A stretch of DNA of 37,000 bases from an uncultured Lachnospiraceae bacterium (GCA_910588895.1 CAJUSS010000016.1:1-37000); one strand, 5' to 3'. Positions 14,037 to 22,191 are shown, numbered from the stretch's first letter. Notes: generated by a model not told the origin, from the sequence alone. Numbers and translations are program-made.

Positions 14037-15413
14037 TTATGCCTTTATGCTCTTTTGTCCTTCTTTTGCAGCGCAAGGCTTTGGCTGACCTTTTACCAGT
14101 TCCTTCAGGTAAGCCATATGGGCTTTGATCTGCTTTTCATAGCCATTGTCCGAGGGTTCATAAAAGGAGGTCCCCACCAGGCTGTCCGGGAGATACTGCT
14201 GTTCCACATAATGTCCGGGGTAGTCATGGGCATAAAGATAGCCCAGCCCCCGCCCCAGCTTCTTAGATCCCTTGTAATGGCTGTCCATAAGATGTGCGGG
14301 CACCGCCTCCGTCCGTCTGGCGCGCACCGCCTCTGCGGCCGAAAAGATCGCGTTGCAGGCCGCGTTGCTCTTCGGCGCCGTGGCCACATAGGAGACCGCC
14401 TGGGAAAGGATGATCTGGGCCTCCGGCATCCCGATCCTCTCCACCGCCTGGGCGGCCGCCACCGCCATACAAATCGCCTGCGGGTCCGCATTGCCCACAT
14501 CCTCCGCGGCGCAGATCATGATCCTCCTGGCGATGAATTTGATATCCTCCCCGGCATAGAGCATCCGGGCCAGGTAGTAGACCGCCGCATCCGGATCCGA
14601 TCCCCGCATGCTCTTGATAAATGCGGAGATCGTGTCGTAATGGTTGTCCCCGTCCTTGTCATAGCGGACCGCCCGCTTCTGGATGCACTCCTGGGCTACC
14701 GTAAGATCGATGTGGATCTTCCCGTCCGCAGACCGCTCTGTGGTCAAAAGCCCCAGCTCCACCGCATTTAAGGCAGCACGGGCATCCCCGTTCGCCACAT
14801 CCGCCAAAAACTCCGCCGCATCCTCGTCGATCAGACCGTCATAAGCCCCCATCCCCCGCTCCTTGTCATAGACCGCTCGGCAGATCAAGGTCTTGATATC
14901 CTCCTTGTCCAGAGGCTTCAGCTCAAAGATCCGGGACCGGGACAGGAGCGCACCGTTCACCTCAAAATAGGGGTTCTCCGTGGTGGCCCCGATCAAGATC
15001 AGCGTGCCGTCCTCCACAAAGGGCAGCAGATAATCCTGCTGGCCCTTATTAAAACGGTGGATCTCGTCTACAAAGAGGATCGTCTTCCTTCCATACATCC
15101 CCAATGCGTCCTGTGCATCCTTCACCACCGCTTCCATGTCCTTTTTCCCGGCCACAGTGGCATTGATCTGCCGAAACTTTGCACTGGTGGTATTGGCGAT
15201 CACCTTGGCCAGGGTGGTCTTTCCCGTCCCTGGCGGCCCGTAGAAGATGATCGAGCCCAGCTTATCCGCCTTGATCGCCCGATACAGCAATTTATCCTTT
15301 CCCACGATATGCTGCTGCCCCACCACCTCATCTAAGGTCCGTGGGCGAAGTCTGGAGGCCAAAGGCGCTTCCGTCTCCTTCGCCTTCTCTCTCATATGAT
15401 CAAATAAGTCCAT
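14037..15413 (-). CDS. rarA: Replication-associated recombination protein A, AAA+ ATPase (458 aa)
   Basis: A clamp-loader-like AAA+ protein of the RarA/MgsA/WRNIP1 family that acts at stalled replication forks. Near N-terminal box RLRPRTLDEVVGQQHIVG, Walker A GPPGTGKTT (residues 59-67), Walker B ILFVDEIHR (111-119), sensor 1 around LIGATTENP, and the family C-terminal tetramerisation region (YLPDSLVGTSFYEPSDNGYE). Length is normal for the family. A strong promoter lies 100 nt upstream (15512-15540), and the phosphodiesterase gene follows within 36 nt. Confidence 0.96.
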   Translation of the reverse strand: MDLFDHMREKAKETEAPLASRLRPRTLDEVVGQQHIVGKDKLLYRAIKADKLGSIIFYGPPGTGKTTLAKVIANTTSAKFRQINATVAGKKDMEAVVKDAQDALGMYGRKTILFVDEIHRFNKGQQDYLLPFVEDGTLILIGATTENPYFEVNGALLSRSRIFELKPLDKEDIKTLICRAVYDKERGMGAYDGLIDEDAAEFLADVANGDARAALNAVELGLLTTERSADGKIHIDLTVAQECIQKRAVRYDKDGDNHYDTISAFIKSMRGSDPDAAVYYLARMLYAGEDIKFIARRIMICAAEDVGNADPQAICMAVAAAQAVERIGMPEAQIILSQAVSYVATAPKSNAACNAIFSAAEAVRARRTEAVPAHLMDSHYKGSKKLGRGLGYLYAHDYPGHYVEQQYLPDSLVGTSFYEPSDNGYEKQIKAHMAYLKELVKGQPKPCAAKEGQKSIKA

Positions 15414-15511
15414 CTTATCGGTCAGCCTTTCTGCAGCCCTCTCCTATGCCGTACAAGTGCATCGGCCCCGCCTGCAGAGCCGGAGCCGATACATGCCAGA
15501 GCTACGTTTCC

Positions 15512-15540
15512 AGTATAGCTTTTCTTTTTTCTTGCGTCAA
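15512..15540 (-). promoter_or_regulatory. SigA promoter of rarA
   Basis: On the minus strand TTGACG (15540-15535), a 17-bp A-rich spacer and TATACT (15517-15512). Confidence 0.8.
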
Positions 15541-15567
15541 CTGGTTCCTGATGGGCGTCCGCCGGCC

Positions 15568-16620
15568 CTAGACCTCCACCGATTCCCGGATGATCAAAAA
15601 CTCCAGCGGCCCCAGCGCCACCCCCAGTATCCCATAGAGCTGTATCCCCACATAGACCGCCGCCAAGGTGAGGAAGGGCGAGAGCCCCGCCTTCTTCCCC
15701 ATGACGCGGGCTTCCATCAGCTGGCGCAGGAAATAGGAGAAGAGGTAGATCAAAAGGAGCAGGAGGCCTCTCCCAACCTTCCCCTGCAGGAAGCAGACCA
15801 GTGCCCAGGGAAAGAGGATCGTTCCGGTGCCGATAAAGGGAAGGGCGTCTAAAAGACCGATCAGGATGCCCAACAGACCGTAGTACGGATTTTTTAAGAG
15901 GAATAAGCCGGCCATACAGATGGCGATCGTGCCGGCCAGGATCAGGAGCTGGGTCTTTCCGTAGGCAGCTCCTACCACCCGCAGGATGCGCCCCATCTCC
16001 ACATATTCCTGGCGGAATACAGAGCGCTTAAAGTAGCTGCGGATCTCCTTTTCTTCCTGGAGGGCCAACACAGTCCCGAAGAAAAGGACTACAAGGAACA
16101 CCAGCACCTTAACGGCAGCTTTCATCCAAACCATGGAATTTCCCATCACATAGGGCATCACAGCGGATGCAGCCTGGCTGATCCCGTCCTTTAAGAGCTG
16201 GCGGACAAAGCGCACCCCGTGCCCCCCTTCCAGATGAAAAGCGGTCTCCAGCTTTTCACACCAGTCTGTCAAGAGGATATCCGCCTCCTGGGAGAAAGCA
16301 GGCAGCTCACGGACGAGCTGCTTTCCCTCTCGCAGGAGCTTACCCCCTCCGATATAGAGGAGCAGGAGGAACAGAAAGATCCCGCCCAGCAGCAGGATAC
16401 CGCCCAGCACACCAAGAGGCAGGCGGAAACGACGCCCGTTCCAGGTAAAGGACAGCGTTTCCTGGATCTTCAGCGCCCAAGGCCGAAGGGCCGCCGCCAG
16501 CCCCAGGGCGATGAAAAAAGGGAGCACAAGGGGGAGCAGGTATTTAAACACTGCCGTTACCCCCATCGCGATCCCTGTTGTCATGAGTAATTTCTTCAGT
16601 TTCTTATTCGGCACTCCCAT
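15568..16620 (-). CDS. AI-2E family (YtvI-like) membrane protein (350 aa)
   Basis: An integral membrane protein of the AI-2E transporter family. The N-terminus holds two hydrophobic segments (AVFKYLLPLVLPFFIALGLA; GILLLGGIFLFLLLLYIGGG), then a soluble amphipathic stretch (residues about 95-150), then five or six more helices including VFLVVLFFGTVLAL and LLGILIGLLDALPFIGTGTI. The last segment, with its DALPFIGTG motif, is typical of the family. The N-terminal basic stretch resembles the sporulation-associated YtvI branch in Clostridia, so a sporulation role is possible. It follows the pseudouridine synthase gene on the same strand, 65 nt away. Confidence 0.88.
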   Translation of the reverse strand: MGVPNKKLKKLLMTTGIAMGVTAVFKYLLPLVLPFFIALGLAAALRPWALKIQETLSFTWNGRRFRLPLGVLGGILLLGGIFLFLLLLYIGGGKLLREGKQLVRELPAFSQEADILLTDWCEKLETAFHLEGGHGVRFVRQLLKDGISQAASAVMPYVMGNSMVWMKAAVKVLVFLVVLFFGTVLALQEEKEIRSYFKRSVFRQEYVEMGRILRVVGAAYGKTQLLILAGTIAICMAGLFLLKNPYYGLLGILIGLLDALPFIGTGTILFPWALVCFLQGKVGRGLLLLLIYLFSYFLRQLMEARVMGKKAGLSPFLTLAAVYVGIQLYGILGVALGPLEFLIIRESVEV

Positions 16621-16685
16621 GGACTCACCTGTTTCCTGATCTGTACTTCTTTTGTACCTTCCTAGTATGCGTCCAAGAGCTTATC

Positions 16686-17492
16686 CTATACATCCGCCCG
16701 ACCTTTATCTCCTTCCATTTTCCGGTCAAACCAGGCAAAAGCGCCCTCCTTTGGATCTATCTGGAAATCCATCTTCTTTCCCGAAACCGGGTGGGTAAAG
16801 GACAGCTTCCATGCGCACAGAGCGATCGTCCCCCGGCGCTTTCCGGAGGCAAGATCCGGGTTATACCGGTTATCGCCCCACAAAGGCAGACCGCGGCCGG
16901 CGAACTGGACCCGGATCTGGTGATGCCGCCCAGTCTCTAGATGGACCTGCACCAGGGTCAGCTCCTGCTCTCTCTGCACCGTCTGCAGCACTTGATAGGC
17001 CAAAGCCGCCCGTTTTCCCTCCGGGTCCGCTTTATCCACGATCACGGAGCAGTTGGTTTTTCCCTCTTTTCGCAGGTGATCCACAAAGTTACCCACATTA
17101 TCCACAGGTTTTCCACAGATCACTGCCAGGTAAGTCTTGTCGATCGCTCCGTCCCGGAGCTGCCTGCTCAAGCCGGCAGCCGCTTTTCTGGTCTTTGCAT
17201 AGACCATCACCCCAGATACAGGTTTATCCAGTCTGTGGATAACAGCAATGTAGGGCGGCTGTGTCCCCACTGACTTTTGCGCCTGTTTATCCACCTGTTT
17301 TGTGGATAGTTTTCCCCGATCTGTGGATAACTCTGTGGATATCTTTCCCTTTTTCCCCTTTTGACCGCTCATGATGTGGTTTTGGAGCAGACTCACCATA
17401 TCCGGCGCAAAACCTCCGGAGGACTGGGCCTCCACCCCGGAAGGTTTTTCCACAACGATGATCTCCCGGTCCTCGTAAAGTATGTTCAGCAT
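16686..17492 (-). CDS. RluA-family pseudouridine synthase (268 aa)
   Basis: Isomerises uridine to pseudouridine in rRNA or tRNA. The start at 17492 has AAAGGAGG 4 nt upstream. There is no S4 domain. Catalytic motif HRLDKPVSG with Asp89; later motifs LTLVQVHLETGRHHQIRVQFA and PLWGDNRY fit the family. Residues about 43-78 form a polar insert (KGKKGKISTELS, QVDKQAQKS) between the first strand region and the catalytic motif, unlike the compact relatives. The DNA of this insert and its flanks carries a dense cluster of DnaA-box-like sites (17032-17454), which may explain its odd composition. The exact RNA target is not readable. Confidence 0.93.
   Translation of the reverse strand: MLNILYEDREIIVVEKPSGVEAQSSGGFAPDMVSLLQNHIMSGQKGKKGKISTELSTDRGKLSTKQVDKQAQKSVGTQPPYIAVIHRLDKPVSGVMVYAKTRKAAAGLSRQLRDGAIDKTYLAVICGKPVDNVGNFVDHLRKEGKTNCSVIVDKADPEGKRAALAYQVLQTVQREQELTLVQVHLETGRHHQIRVQFAGRGLPLWGDNRYNPDLASGKRRGTIALCAWKLSFTHPVSGKKMDFQIDPKEGAFAWFDRKMEGDKGRADV
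17032..17454. promoter_or_regulatory. Cluster of 10 or more DnaA-box-like 9-mers inside a coding region
   Basis: Perfect TTATCCACA sites occur at 17098 (plus), 17234 (minus) and 17322 (minus). Single-mismatch sites occur at 17032, 17077, 17109, 17287, 17446 (plus) and 17301, 17334 (minus), and a two-mismatch site at 17224. Both orientations are present. The sites sit in the rluA-type gene, partly over its low-complexity insert. There is no AT-rich unwinding element or dnaA/dnaN gene nearby, so a DnaA titration or regulatory cluster is more likely than oriC. Confidence 0.7.
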
Positions 17493-17566
17493 GTTCCCTC
17501 CTTTGGCCTCAGGATGACGAGCTCCTTGTTAAAATGCCGATCTTTCTAAAATAACTGTGAAAACAC

Positions 17567-17595
17567 TTGCATATCTGGCCCGCCAATGGTATAGT
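17567..17595 (+). promoter_or_regulatory. SigA promoter of the hemolysin III-family gene
   Basis: TTGCAT (17567-17572), 17-bp spacer, TATAGT (17590-17595); about 75 nt of 5' leader before the start at 17674. Confidence 0.75.
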
Positions 17596-17630
17596 GTTAT
17601 AAACATCGCTATGTAGTTTTTAATACTATA

Positions 17631-17649
17631 TATAATAGTTATCATTATA
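17631..17649. promoter_or_regulatory. Fur-box-like palindrome in the hemolysin III leader
   Basis: The 19-bp stretch TATAATAGTTATCATTATA is an inverted repeat with 14 of 19 positions matching the classical GATAATGATAATCATTATC box. It lies about 30 bp after the predicted start point. The region is AT-rich, so chance is a real alternative. Confidence 0.35.
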
Positions 17650-17673
17650 TCTATCAATGAGGAGGTATCGCAT

Positions 17674-18336
17674 ATGAAAAATGCCACTACATTTTCGATC
17701 AAAGATCCCGGCAGCGCCATCACGCATTTTGTGGCCATGGTCGGGGCGATCGCCGCTGCATCCCCGCTGCTCATAAAGGCATCCAGGGAGCCGGGACAGC
17801 TCCACATCACCGCACTGTCGATCTTTATGTGCAGCATGATCTTATTATATGCCGCCAGCACGATCTATCACACCCTGGATATCTCGCCGAAGGTGAACAA
17901 GATGCTGCGGAAGCTGGATCACATGATGATCTTTATCCTGATCGCAGGGACCTACACCCCGGTGTGCATGATCGTGCTGGGCGACAAGACCGGCTGGGAT
18001 CTGCTGGCGCTGGTCTGGGGGATCGCCGCCGCAGGCATCCTGATCAAGGCCTTCTGGATCACCTGTCCCAAATGGTTCTCCTCCCTGCTCTACATCGCCA
18101 TGGGGTGGGTATGCGTCCTGGCGTTCACCCGCATCGTCCACGCACTCCCCCGGGCAGGCTTCGGCTGGCTGCTGGCCGGCGGGATCATCTACACCTTAGG
18201 CGGCGTCATCTATGCGCTAAAGCTGCCTCTGTTCAATTCCCGGCACAAAAATTTCGGTTCCCACGAGATCTTCCACCTGTTCGTCATGGGCGGGAGCCTG
18301 TGCCACTATATCATGATGTACCAGTTCGTGGCCTGA
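17674..18336 (+). CDS. Hemolysin III / PAQR family membrane protein (220 aa)
   Basis: A seven-helix membrane protein of the YqfA/hemolysin III (PAQR-related) family. GAGGAGG precedes the start. The expected conserved residues are visible: SAITHFVAMVG near the first helix, STIYHTLD after helix 2, KLDHMMIFILIAGTYTP, and HEIFHLFVMGGSLCHY at the C-terminus (His residues that bind a metal in PAQR proteins). Molecular role in bacteria is poorly defined; membrane-lipid homeostasis is a suggestion for relatives. It has its own promoter, and a terminator follows at 18352-18392. Confidence 0.93.
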   Translation: MKNATTFSIKDPGSAITHFVAMVGAIAAASPLLIKASREPGQLHITALSIFMCSMILLYAASTIYHTLDISPKVNKMLRKLDHMMIFILIAGTYTPVCMIVLGDKTGWDLLALVWGIAAAGILIKAFWITCPKWFSSLLYIAMGWVCVLAFTRIVHALPRAGFGWLLAGGIIYTLGGVIYALKLPLFNSRHKNFGSHEIFHLFVMGGSLCHYIMMYQFVA

Positions 18337-18351
18337 GGCTAACGAAAACAT

Positions 18352-18392
18352 GGAGCCGCTGTCATCCTCGGATCAGCCGCTCCTTTTCTTTT
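18352..18392 (+). terminator. Terminator of the hemolysin III-family gene
   Basis: GGAGCCGCTG pairs with CAGCCGCTCC (one mismatch) around a 12-nt loop, followed by TTTTCTTTT. It overlaps the last codons of the convergent GIY-YIG gene. Confidence 0.75.
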
Positions 18393-18646
18393 CTGCTCAG
18401 CTTTTTGATCGCCGCCTCCCGGACCATGGCCTCCCTCTTGGTGGCAAAGACCTCATGATAGACCAGCTCCACCGGCCTGCGGCTCTTCGTGTATTTCGCT
18501 CCCTTCCCAGCATTATGCGCCTTCAGCCGTCTGTCCAGATGGTTTGTCCACCCACAGTAAAGGGTCCCGTCCGCACATCTTAAGAGATAGGTCACATTCT
18601 GCTCTTTTCCGTCCCGTCCCTCTCCATCTTGCTCTTTTGTCCTCAT
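18362..18646 (-). CDS. GIY-YIG domain protein, UPF0213/YhbQ type (94 aa)
   Basis: A single-domain GIY-YIG nuclease-fold protein. The motif pair is VTYLLRC...LYCGWTN, followed by DRRLKAHNAGKGAKYTKSRRPVELVY, the hallmark of this small family, with the conserved Arg and the later Glu in KREAMVREAAIKKLSR. The second tripeptide is YCG in place of YIG, as is common in this family. The N-terminal 16 residues are polar and not conserved. DNA-processing activity is inferred from the fold. It is convergent with the upstream membrane protein gene. Confidence 0.9.
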   Translation of the reverse strand: MRTKEQDGEGRDGKEQNVTYLLRCADGTLYCGWTNHLDRRLKAHNAGKGAKYTKSRRPVELVYHEVFATKREAMVREAAIKKLSRKEKERLIRG

Positions 18647-18932
18647 CGATATCTCTCATTTTCCTTTCTCTGCCCCAGGCGGCCCCTTAAGCCCTCCGCC
18701 TCGCTATGTAAACGGCATCGACGCATTGCAATACGCCGCAGCCGCCCAGATAAGACTATCTGTGATCTATGAAAAAGCACCAGCTGGATGCGCCCCACAA
18801 AAGCAAACGCTGCGCCAGGAGCCCTGCGGCTCTGCCAGCAAGGAGCTCCCGGCGGATATCTGCCAGGGCTGTGGCCCAAAAGATCCTGACCGCCCTCTTT
18901 TGCAGATCAAAGCAGGAGATACTGTTAGTATA

Positions 18933-20513
18933 TCATGATCTGGGAAAATTGTGCGTGTTTCCGATCTCTTTTACCAGGATCAATTTCTGCCCGGGCTTTA
19001 CCGTCTCCTCTGCCAGATCGTTGGCGTGCATCACCGTGTCCATGGTGGTGTGGAATTTTTTCGCGATCTTCCACAGATCGTCCTCCGGCTGCACGATATA
19101 GCCCACGATCCCCGGAAGCTTCTGGAGCTTTTCCATATCCAGAGGCTGCCGCTCCACCCCGGTGATCACCGGCTGCTCCAACGGCTCCTGCACCAGGATC
19201 TCCAGATCGATCTGGGCCTTGATCTCCACGCCGTTCCCGCCCATCATCACTGCGGTCATCTGTTCCACGCCGGGGATCACCTGGTAGATGCTCTCCTCGG
19301 TCACTCCGGCTACACTGGCGCTGCACTGGAAGGGCAGCGGAAAACTCTCCGCCTGGATCGACGCGCTGTCGTCGCTGGTCAGATAGAGAAGCGAGACCTC
19401 CAGTACCCCCTCCAGCAAAAGCCCATCCTCCTGGACCGTGACCTCATCCAGCTTTACCGCCCCGTCGCTCCTGCAGATCTGGAGCACGGACCGCTCTCCG
19501 TTCAGGGAGATTTTTTCCGCCACCTTGCATTTACAGTCGTTCTTCGCCAGGATCTGCTGGAACCTTGCCGTCTGGGTGACTGGCTGCAGCTCCTCTCTGG
19601 TGGAATAGATATCGCCTAAAAGATCTGCCTTTTCCTCCTGATATAGACGGATATCCAGATCCAGCACCACATCCACATCAAATCCCCGCATCTCGCCGTC
19701 GTGATCCGGCTTCGCCTCCAGATCCTTGTGCGCGATCCGCACATTGACCATAGAGACCATCTCTTCCTTGCTCTCTGGAAGCTCCAGCTCGCCGGAAAAG
19801 GGGATGCTCTCCTCCAGCCACTGGACAGGCGTATCCTCCCCTTCTCCTTCGTAGAGCAAAAAGAGCATCAGATCGCCGCTGATATAGAGCGCCCCGTCCA
19901 TGGCCCGGGTGTTCACGCCCCTCAGCCCCATCTCCTTCCACAGGAGTCGGTCCACATTTGGCTTATTGGCGGGAAGGGCGATCTCCTCCTGGATCCGGAA
20001 GGTGTCCCGGCGCTTAAGGGCGATCGACGCGATCTCCACCTGCTCGGTGCGCACCTGGATCTCCTCCCCCGGCTCCATGTCCACATCTGAAGCAGCCGTC
20101 TCCTGGGCCAGGGTCTCCGCCTGGACCAAAAAGCTGATCAGCGCCATCATGCCCAGCTTCCTGGAATGGATCATATCTGCTTTTAGGTCCTCCAGGCTCC
20201 AGCTGACGCTCACATCATCCTTTTCCTCCAGACCGGATACATTGACCGTCTCCTCAAAGGGGATCTGTCCCGCCAGAGTCTGCAGTCCGCCCCCCTCCCT
20301 CCGATACAGCACCTGAAAGTCCAGCTTTCCCTTCAGCTGCACCCTCTCCTCCATAGGCTTTACCGATTCCACCAGGATATCGCCCGTCTCTAAAAGGACC
20401 TGCTCCATATCATCCATGGTATCCGGAACGATAAAGTCGTCATCCATGGTGATCTGGGTGGAGGCCCTGCCCTTCATCCGGTTCATATGTATCTGTCTCT
20501 TTACTAATTCCAT
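18933..20513 (-). CDS. SPOCS (DUF3794) and LysM domain protein, spore coat/assembly type (526 aa)
   Basis: A probable spore-envelope protein. The start at 20513 (MELVKRQIHMNRMKG) is the conserved N-terminus of the family; its ribosome binding site is weak. Three SPOCS/DUF3794 units can be followed (about 35-150, 165-300 and 320-440), with recurring patterns such as VQLKGKLDFQVLYR, GDLMLFLLYEGE and LEGVLEVSLLYL. A C-terminal LysM (about 475-520: IVQPEDDLWKIAKKFHTTMDTVMHANDL...VKPGQKLILV) should bind peptidoglycan or cortex. There is no signal peptide, as expected for mother-cell coat proteins. The promoter at 20549-20577 fits mother-cell SigE. Confidence 0.93.
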   Translation of the reverse strand: MELVKRQIHMNRMKGRASTQITMDDDFIVPDTMDDMEQVLLETGDILVESVKPMEERVQLKGKLDFQVLYRREGGGLQTLAGQIPFEETVNVSGLEEKDDVSVSWSLEDLKADMIHSRKLGMMALISFLVQAETLAQETAASDVDMEPGEEIQVRTEQVEIASIALKRRDTFRIQEEIALPANKPNVDRLLWKEMGLRGVNTRAMDGALYISGDLMLFLLYEGEGEDTPVQWLEESIPFSGELELPESKEEMVSMVNVRIAHKDLEAKPDHDGEMRGFDVDVVLDLDIRLYQEEKADLLGDIYSTREELQPVTQTARFQQILAKNDCKCKVAEKISLNGERSVLQICRSDGAVKLDEVTVQEDGLLLEGVLEVSLLYLTSDDSASIQAESFPLPFQCSASVAGVTEESIYQVIPGVEQMTAVMMGGNGVEIKAQIDLEILVQEPLEQPVITGVERQPLDMEKLQKLPGIVGYIVQPEDDLWKIAKKFHTTMDTVMHANDLAEETVKPGQKLILVKEIGNTHNFPRS

Positions 20514-20548
20514 GCGCTCATTGCCCGCCTTCCTCTTTTCTATAGAAA

Positions 20549-20577
20549 AGTGTATGCAAAAGGTACGGCTATCATGC
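20549..20577 (-). promoter_or_regulatory. SigE-type sporulation promoter of the SPOCS/LysM gene
   Basis: On the minus strand GCATGAT (20577-20571), a 14-bp spacer and CATACACT (20556-20549). The -10 matches the SigE consensus CATACAnT exactly and the -35 partly matches KMATATT. The predicted start point gives a leader of about 30 nt. Confidence 0.6.
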
Positions 20578-20587
20578 AGGAAAGAGC

Positions 20588-20618
20588 AAAAAGGGCAGGC
20601 CCCTTTTTTGGGCCTGCC
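20588..20618 (-). terminator. Terminator after cysE
   Basis: GGCAGGCCC and GGGCCTGCC pair around an A-rich loop, followed on the minus strand by CTTTTTGC. It isolates cysE from the sporulation gene. Confidence 0.85.
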
Positions 20619-20648
20619 GCTCATGGAACGCTTTTCTCCTTTTTACGG

Positions 20649-21305
20649 TCAGCTATGCCGGAGCTCTCCTGTCTGCTGCTCCAGCTTCTGCTGCAGCTCA
20701 TACAGCTCTTTTTCCAGGCTGACGATCCGCTCCTGCATCTGCTCGATCGCCTCTGACTGGACCACCCGGCCTGTGGGGATCCGCACCCCATCCTTTTTCA
20801 CCGGCCGGGCCGGTATCCCTGCCGCGGTCACATTATCCTCCAATGGCTTTAAGAGCACCGCATTGGCCGCGATCGCACAGTTATCGCCCACCTCAAAGGC
20901 CCCTAAGATCTTGGCGCCGCAGCCCACCGTCACATTATTTCCCAGGGTAGGATGGCGCTTGCCCTTCTCTAGCCCCACACCGCCCAGGGTCACGCCCTGG
21001 TAGATCGTACAGTTATCCCCTACCACCGTAGTCTCCCCGATCACCACGCCGCAGCCGTGGTCGATCAGGATGCCATGTCCCAGCTGCGCGCCGGGATGGA
21101 TCTCGATCAGCGTGAAGAAACGGCTTATCTGGGAGATCAGCCTGGCGATGAAGAACAGCTTATGGGTATAAAACCAATGGGCGAACCTGTGCCAGATCAG
21201 CGCATGGATGCCCTGGTACAAGAGCAGCACCTCCAGTGCGCTCCTCGCCGCAGGATCGCGGGCCTGCACAGCTTTTACATCCAGCCAGATATCCTTTAAG
21301 ATCAT
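20649..21305 (-). CDS. cysE: Serine O-acetyltransferase (218 aa)
   Basis: Transfers acetyl from acetyl-CoA to L-serine, the first committed step of cysteine synthesis. AAAGGAGG lies 6 nt before the ATG. A short N-terminal helical part (RDPAARSALEVLLLYQGIHALIWHRFAHWF) leads into a left-handed beta-helix of hexapeptide repeats: IHPGAQLGHGILIDHGCGVVIGETTVVGDNCTIYQGVTLGG, with the catalytic His of the IDHG motif and the GVTLGG cofactor region (listed as one stretch in separate motifs IHPGAQLG, IDHGCGVVIGE, GVTLGG). The N-terminal domain is shorter than in E. coli CysE, as in Gram-positive EpsC-type enzymes. A coiled-coil tail (EAIEQMQERIVSLEKELYEL) follows. No T-box or other leader element was recognised. 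Confidence 0.95.
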   Translation of the reverse strand: MILKDIWLDVKAVQARDPAARSALEVLLLYQGIHALIWHRFAHWFYTHKLFFIARLISQISRFFTLIEIHPGAQLGHGILIDHGCGVVIGETTVVGDNCTIYQGVTLGGVGLEKGKRHPTLGNNVTVGCGAKILGAFEVGDNCAIAANAVLLKPLEDNVTAAGIPARPVKKDGVRIPTGRVVQSEAIEQMQERIVSLEKELYELQQKLEQQTGELRHS

Positions 21306-21434
21306 GTTCTGCCTCCTTTTGTGTCTCTCTATCGCTCTTTCTCTTATCTTATGCCGATCGTCTCCGACCGTCCCAGCAGATCTTCCCTTACCGCCCGCTC
21401 AAAAAGACCGGGCCTGACCGGACAGACGGCCCCA

Positions 21435-21869
21435 TCACTGGAACACCACCGGCTCTTCTAAGTATTCGGTCTTCACTACGATATAGGGATAGGACTTTTC
21501 CGTCCCCGCCTCCTCGCTGCTCTCCGGCCCCTTCAGCTCCGTATCGATCACGATGGAGTTCTCCGTCAGGTAAAGTGCATCAACACAGATGCTGTAGCCC
21601 CCGCTCGGCTGTTCACCATATCCGTTCACGATGTAGAGACCCTGGCCGTCAGAGAAGGTCAGCTTAAAGTTGCTCCCCTTTTTCTCCTCGATGGTCTTCA
21701 TCAGCTCCGCAGGCACTTCAGCATCCCCCACGACCGTAAATTCCAGATCGCGCACCTTTCCCCCGTCATCTTTTCCCACACTGCAGCCGCTCAGGCACCG
21801 CACGATGAACACCCAGGCAACAAGCAGCATCAGCCACAAAAAAAGCTTTCGATCCATGACTCTCCTCAT
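21435..21869 (-). CDS. PrcB-domain lipoprotein (144 aa)
   Basis: A small predicted membrane-anchored protein. The start at 21869 has AGGAGG 8 nt upstream. Residues 1-27 are a hydrophobic signal (LFLWLMLLVAWVFIV) ending in a lipobox-like LSGC. The rest matches the PrcB C-terminal-type domain: FTVVGDAEVPAEL, then GLYIVNGYGEQPSGGYSI, a beta strand with SIVIDTELKGPE, and a final YPYIVVKTEYLEEPVVF. Members were first named for a subunit of a treponemal protease complex; their role in Clostridia is unclear. No protease gene is adjacent. cysE starts 130 nt downstream on the same strand. Confidence 0.8.
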   Translation of the reverse strand: MRRVMDRKLFLWLMLLVAWVFIVRCLSGCSVGKDDGGKVRDLEFTVVGDAEVPAELMKTIEEKKGSNFKLTFSDGQGLYIVNGYGEQPSGGYSICVDALYLTENSIVIDTELKGPESSEEAGTEKSYPYIVVKTEYLEEPVVFQ

Positions 21870-22073
21870 CCTGATATCCTCCTCATATTTTCCGGGTATG
21901 CCTCTGCCCGATCTGGCGGAGCGCAGACGACCACTGTCGGGTATCCGATCCAAGGCAAAGCGCAGGCCGGTTTATATCAGGATATTCATGGGGATGGGAA
22001 ATTATGCGGTAAGTATGCTCTGTTGGAGAGTCTGCCGCGGATAGCCTGTAAAAACAGCCTACTTACAATAACA

Positions 22074-22129
22074 TATTTTGCAGAGGAGCGCAATACATAT
22101 GTGCAAAATACAACGGGGCATGGTATACT
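22074..22129 (+). promoter_or_regulatory. Candidate promoter and autoregulatory operator of the TetR gene
   Basis: TATTTTGCA (22074-22082) and TGCAAAATA (22102-22110) are perfect 9-bp inverted arms 19 bp apart. The second arm overlaps a -35-like GTGCAA (22101-22106), followed after 17 bp by an extended -10 TGGTATACT (-10 at 22124-22129). The layout suits a TetR dimer pair repressing its own promoter. Confidence 0.5.
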
Positions 22130-22191
22130 GGAGTCACTATCCACACCCACATCCGTCCAAACGGACCGCCTCCCTAAAGAAAGGATGTCTT

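Noticed and set aside
13362..14771. 469-codon plus-strand open frame
   Set aside because: It is antisense to rarA and the phosphodiesterase gene, both of which have clear catalytic motifs.
17032..17454. Chromosomal replication origin
   Set aside because: Boxes lie in a coding region, with no AT-rich unwinding region and no dnaA, dnaN or rnpA nearby.
18643..18879. 78-codon minus-strand frame ahead of the GIY-YIG gene
   Set aside because: No recognisable domain, composition typical of non-coding GC-rich DNA, and several other frames are equally open.
21306..21434. T-box or cysteine-related riboswitch upstream of cysE
   Set aside because: No T-box sequence or specifier-loop pattern; only a weak GC hairpin near 21401-21423.
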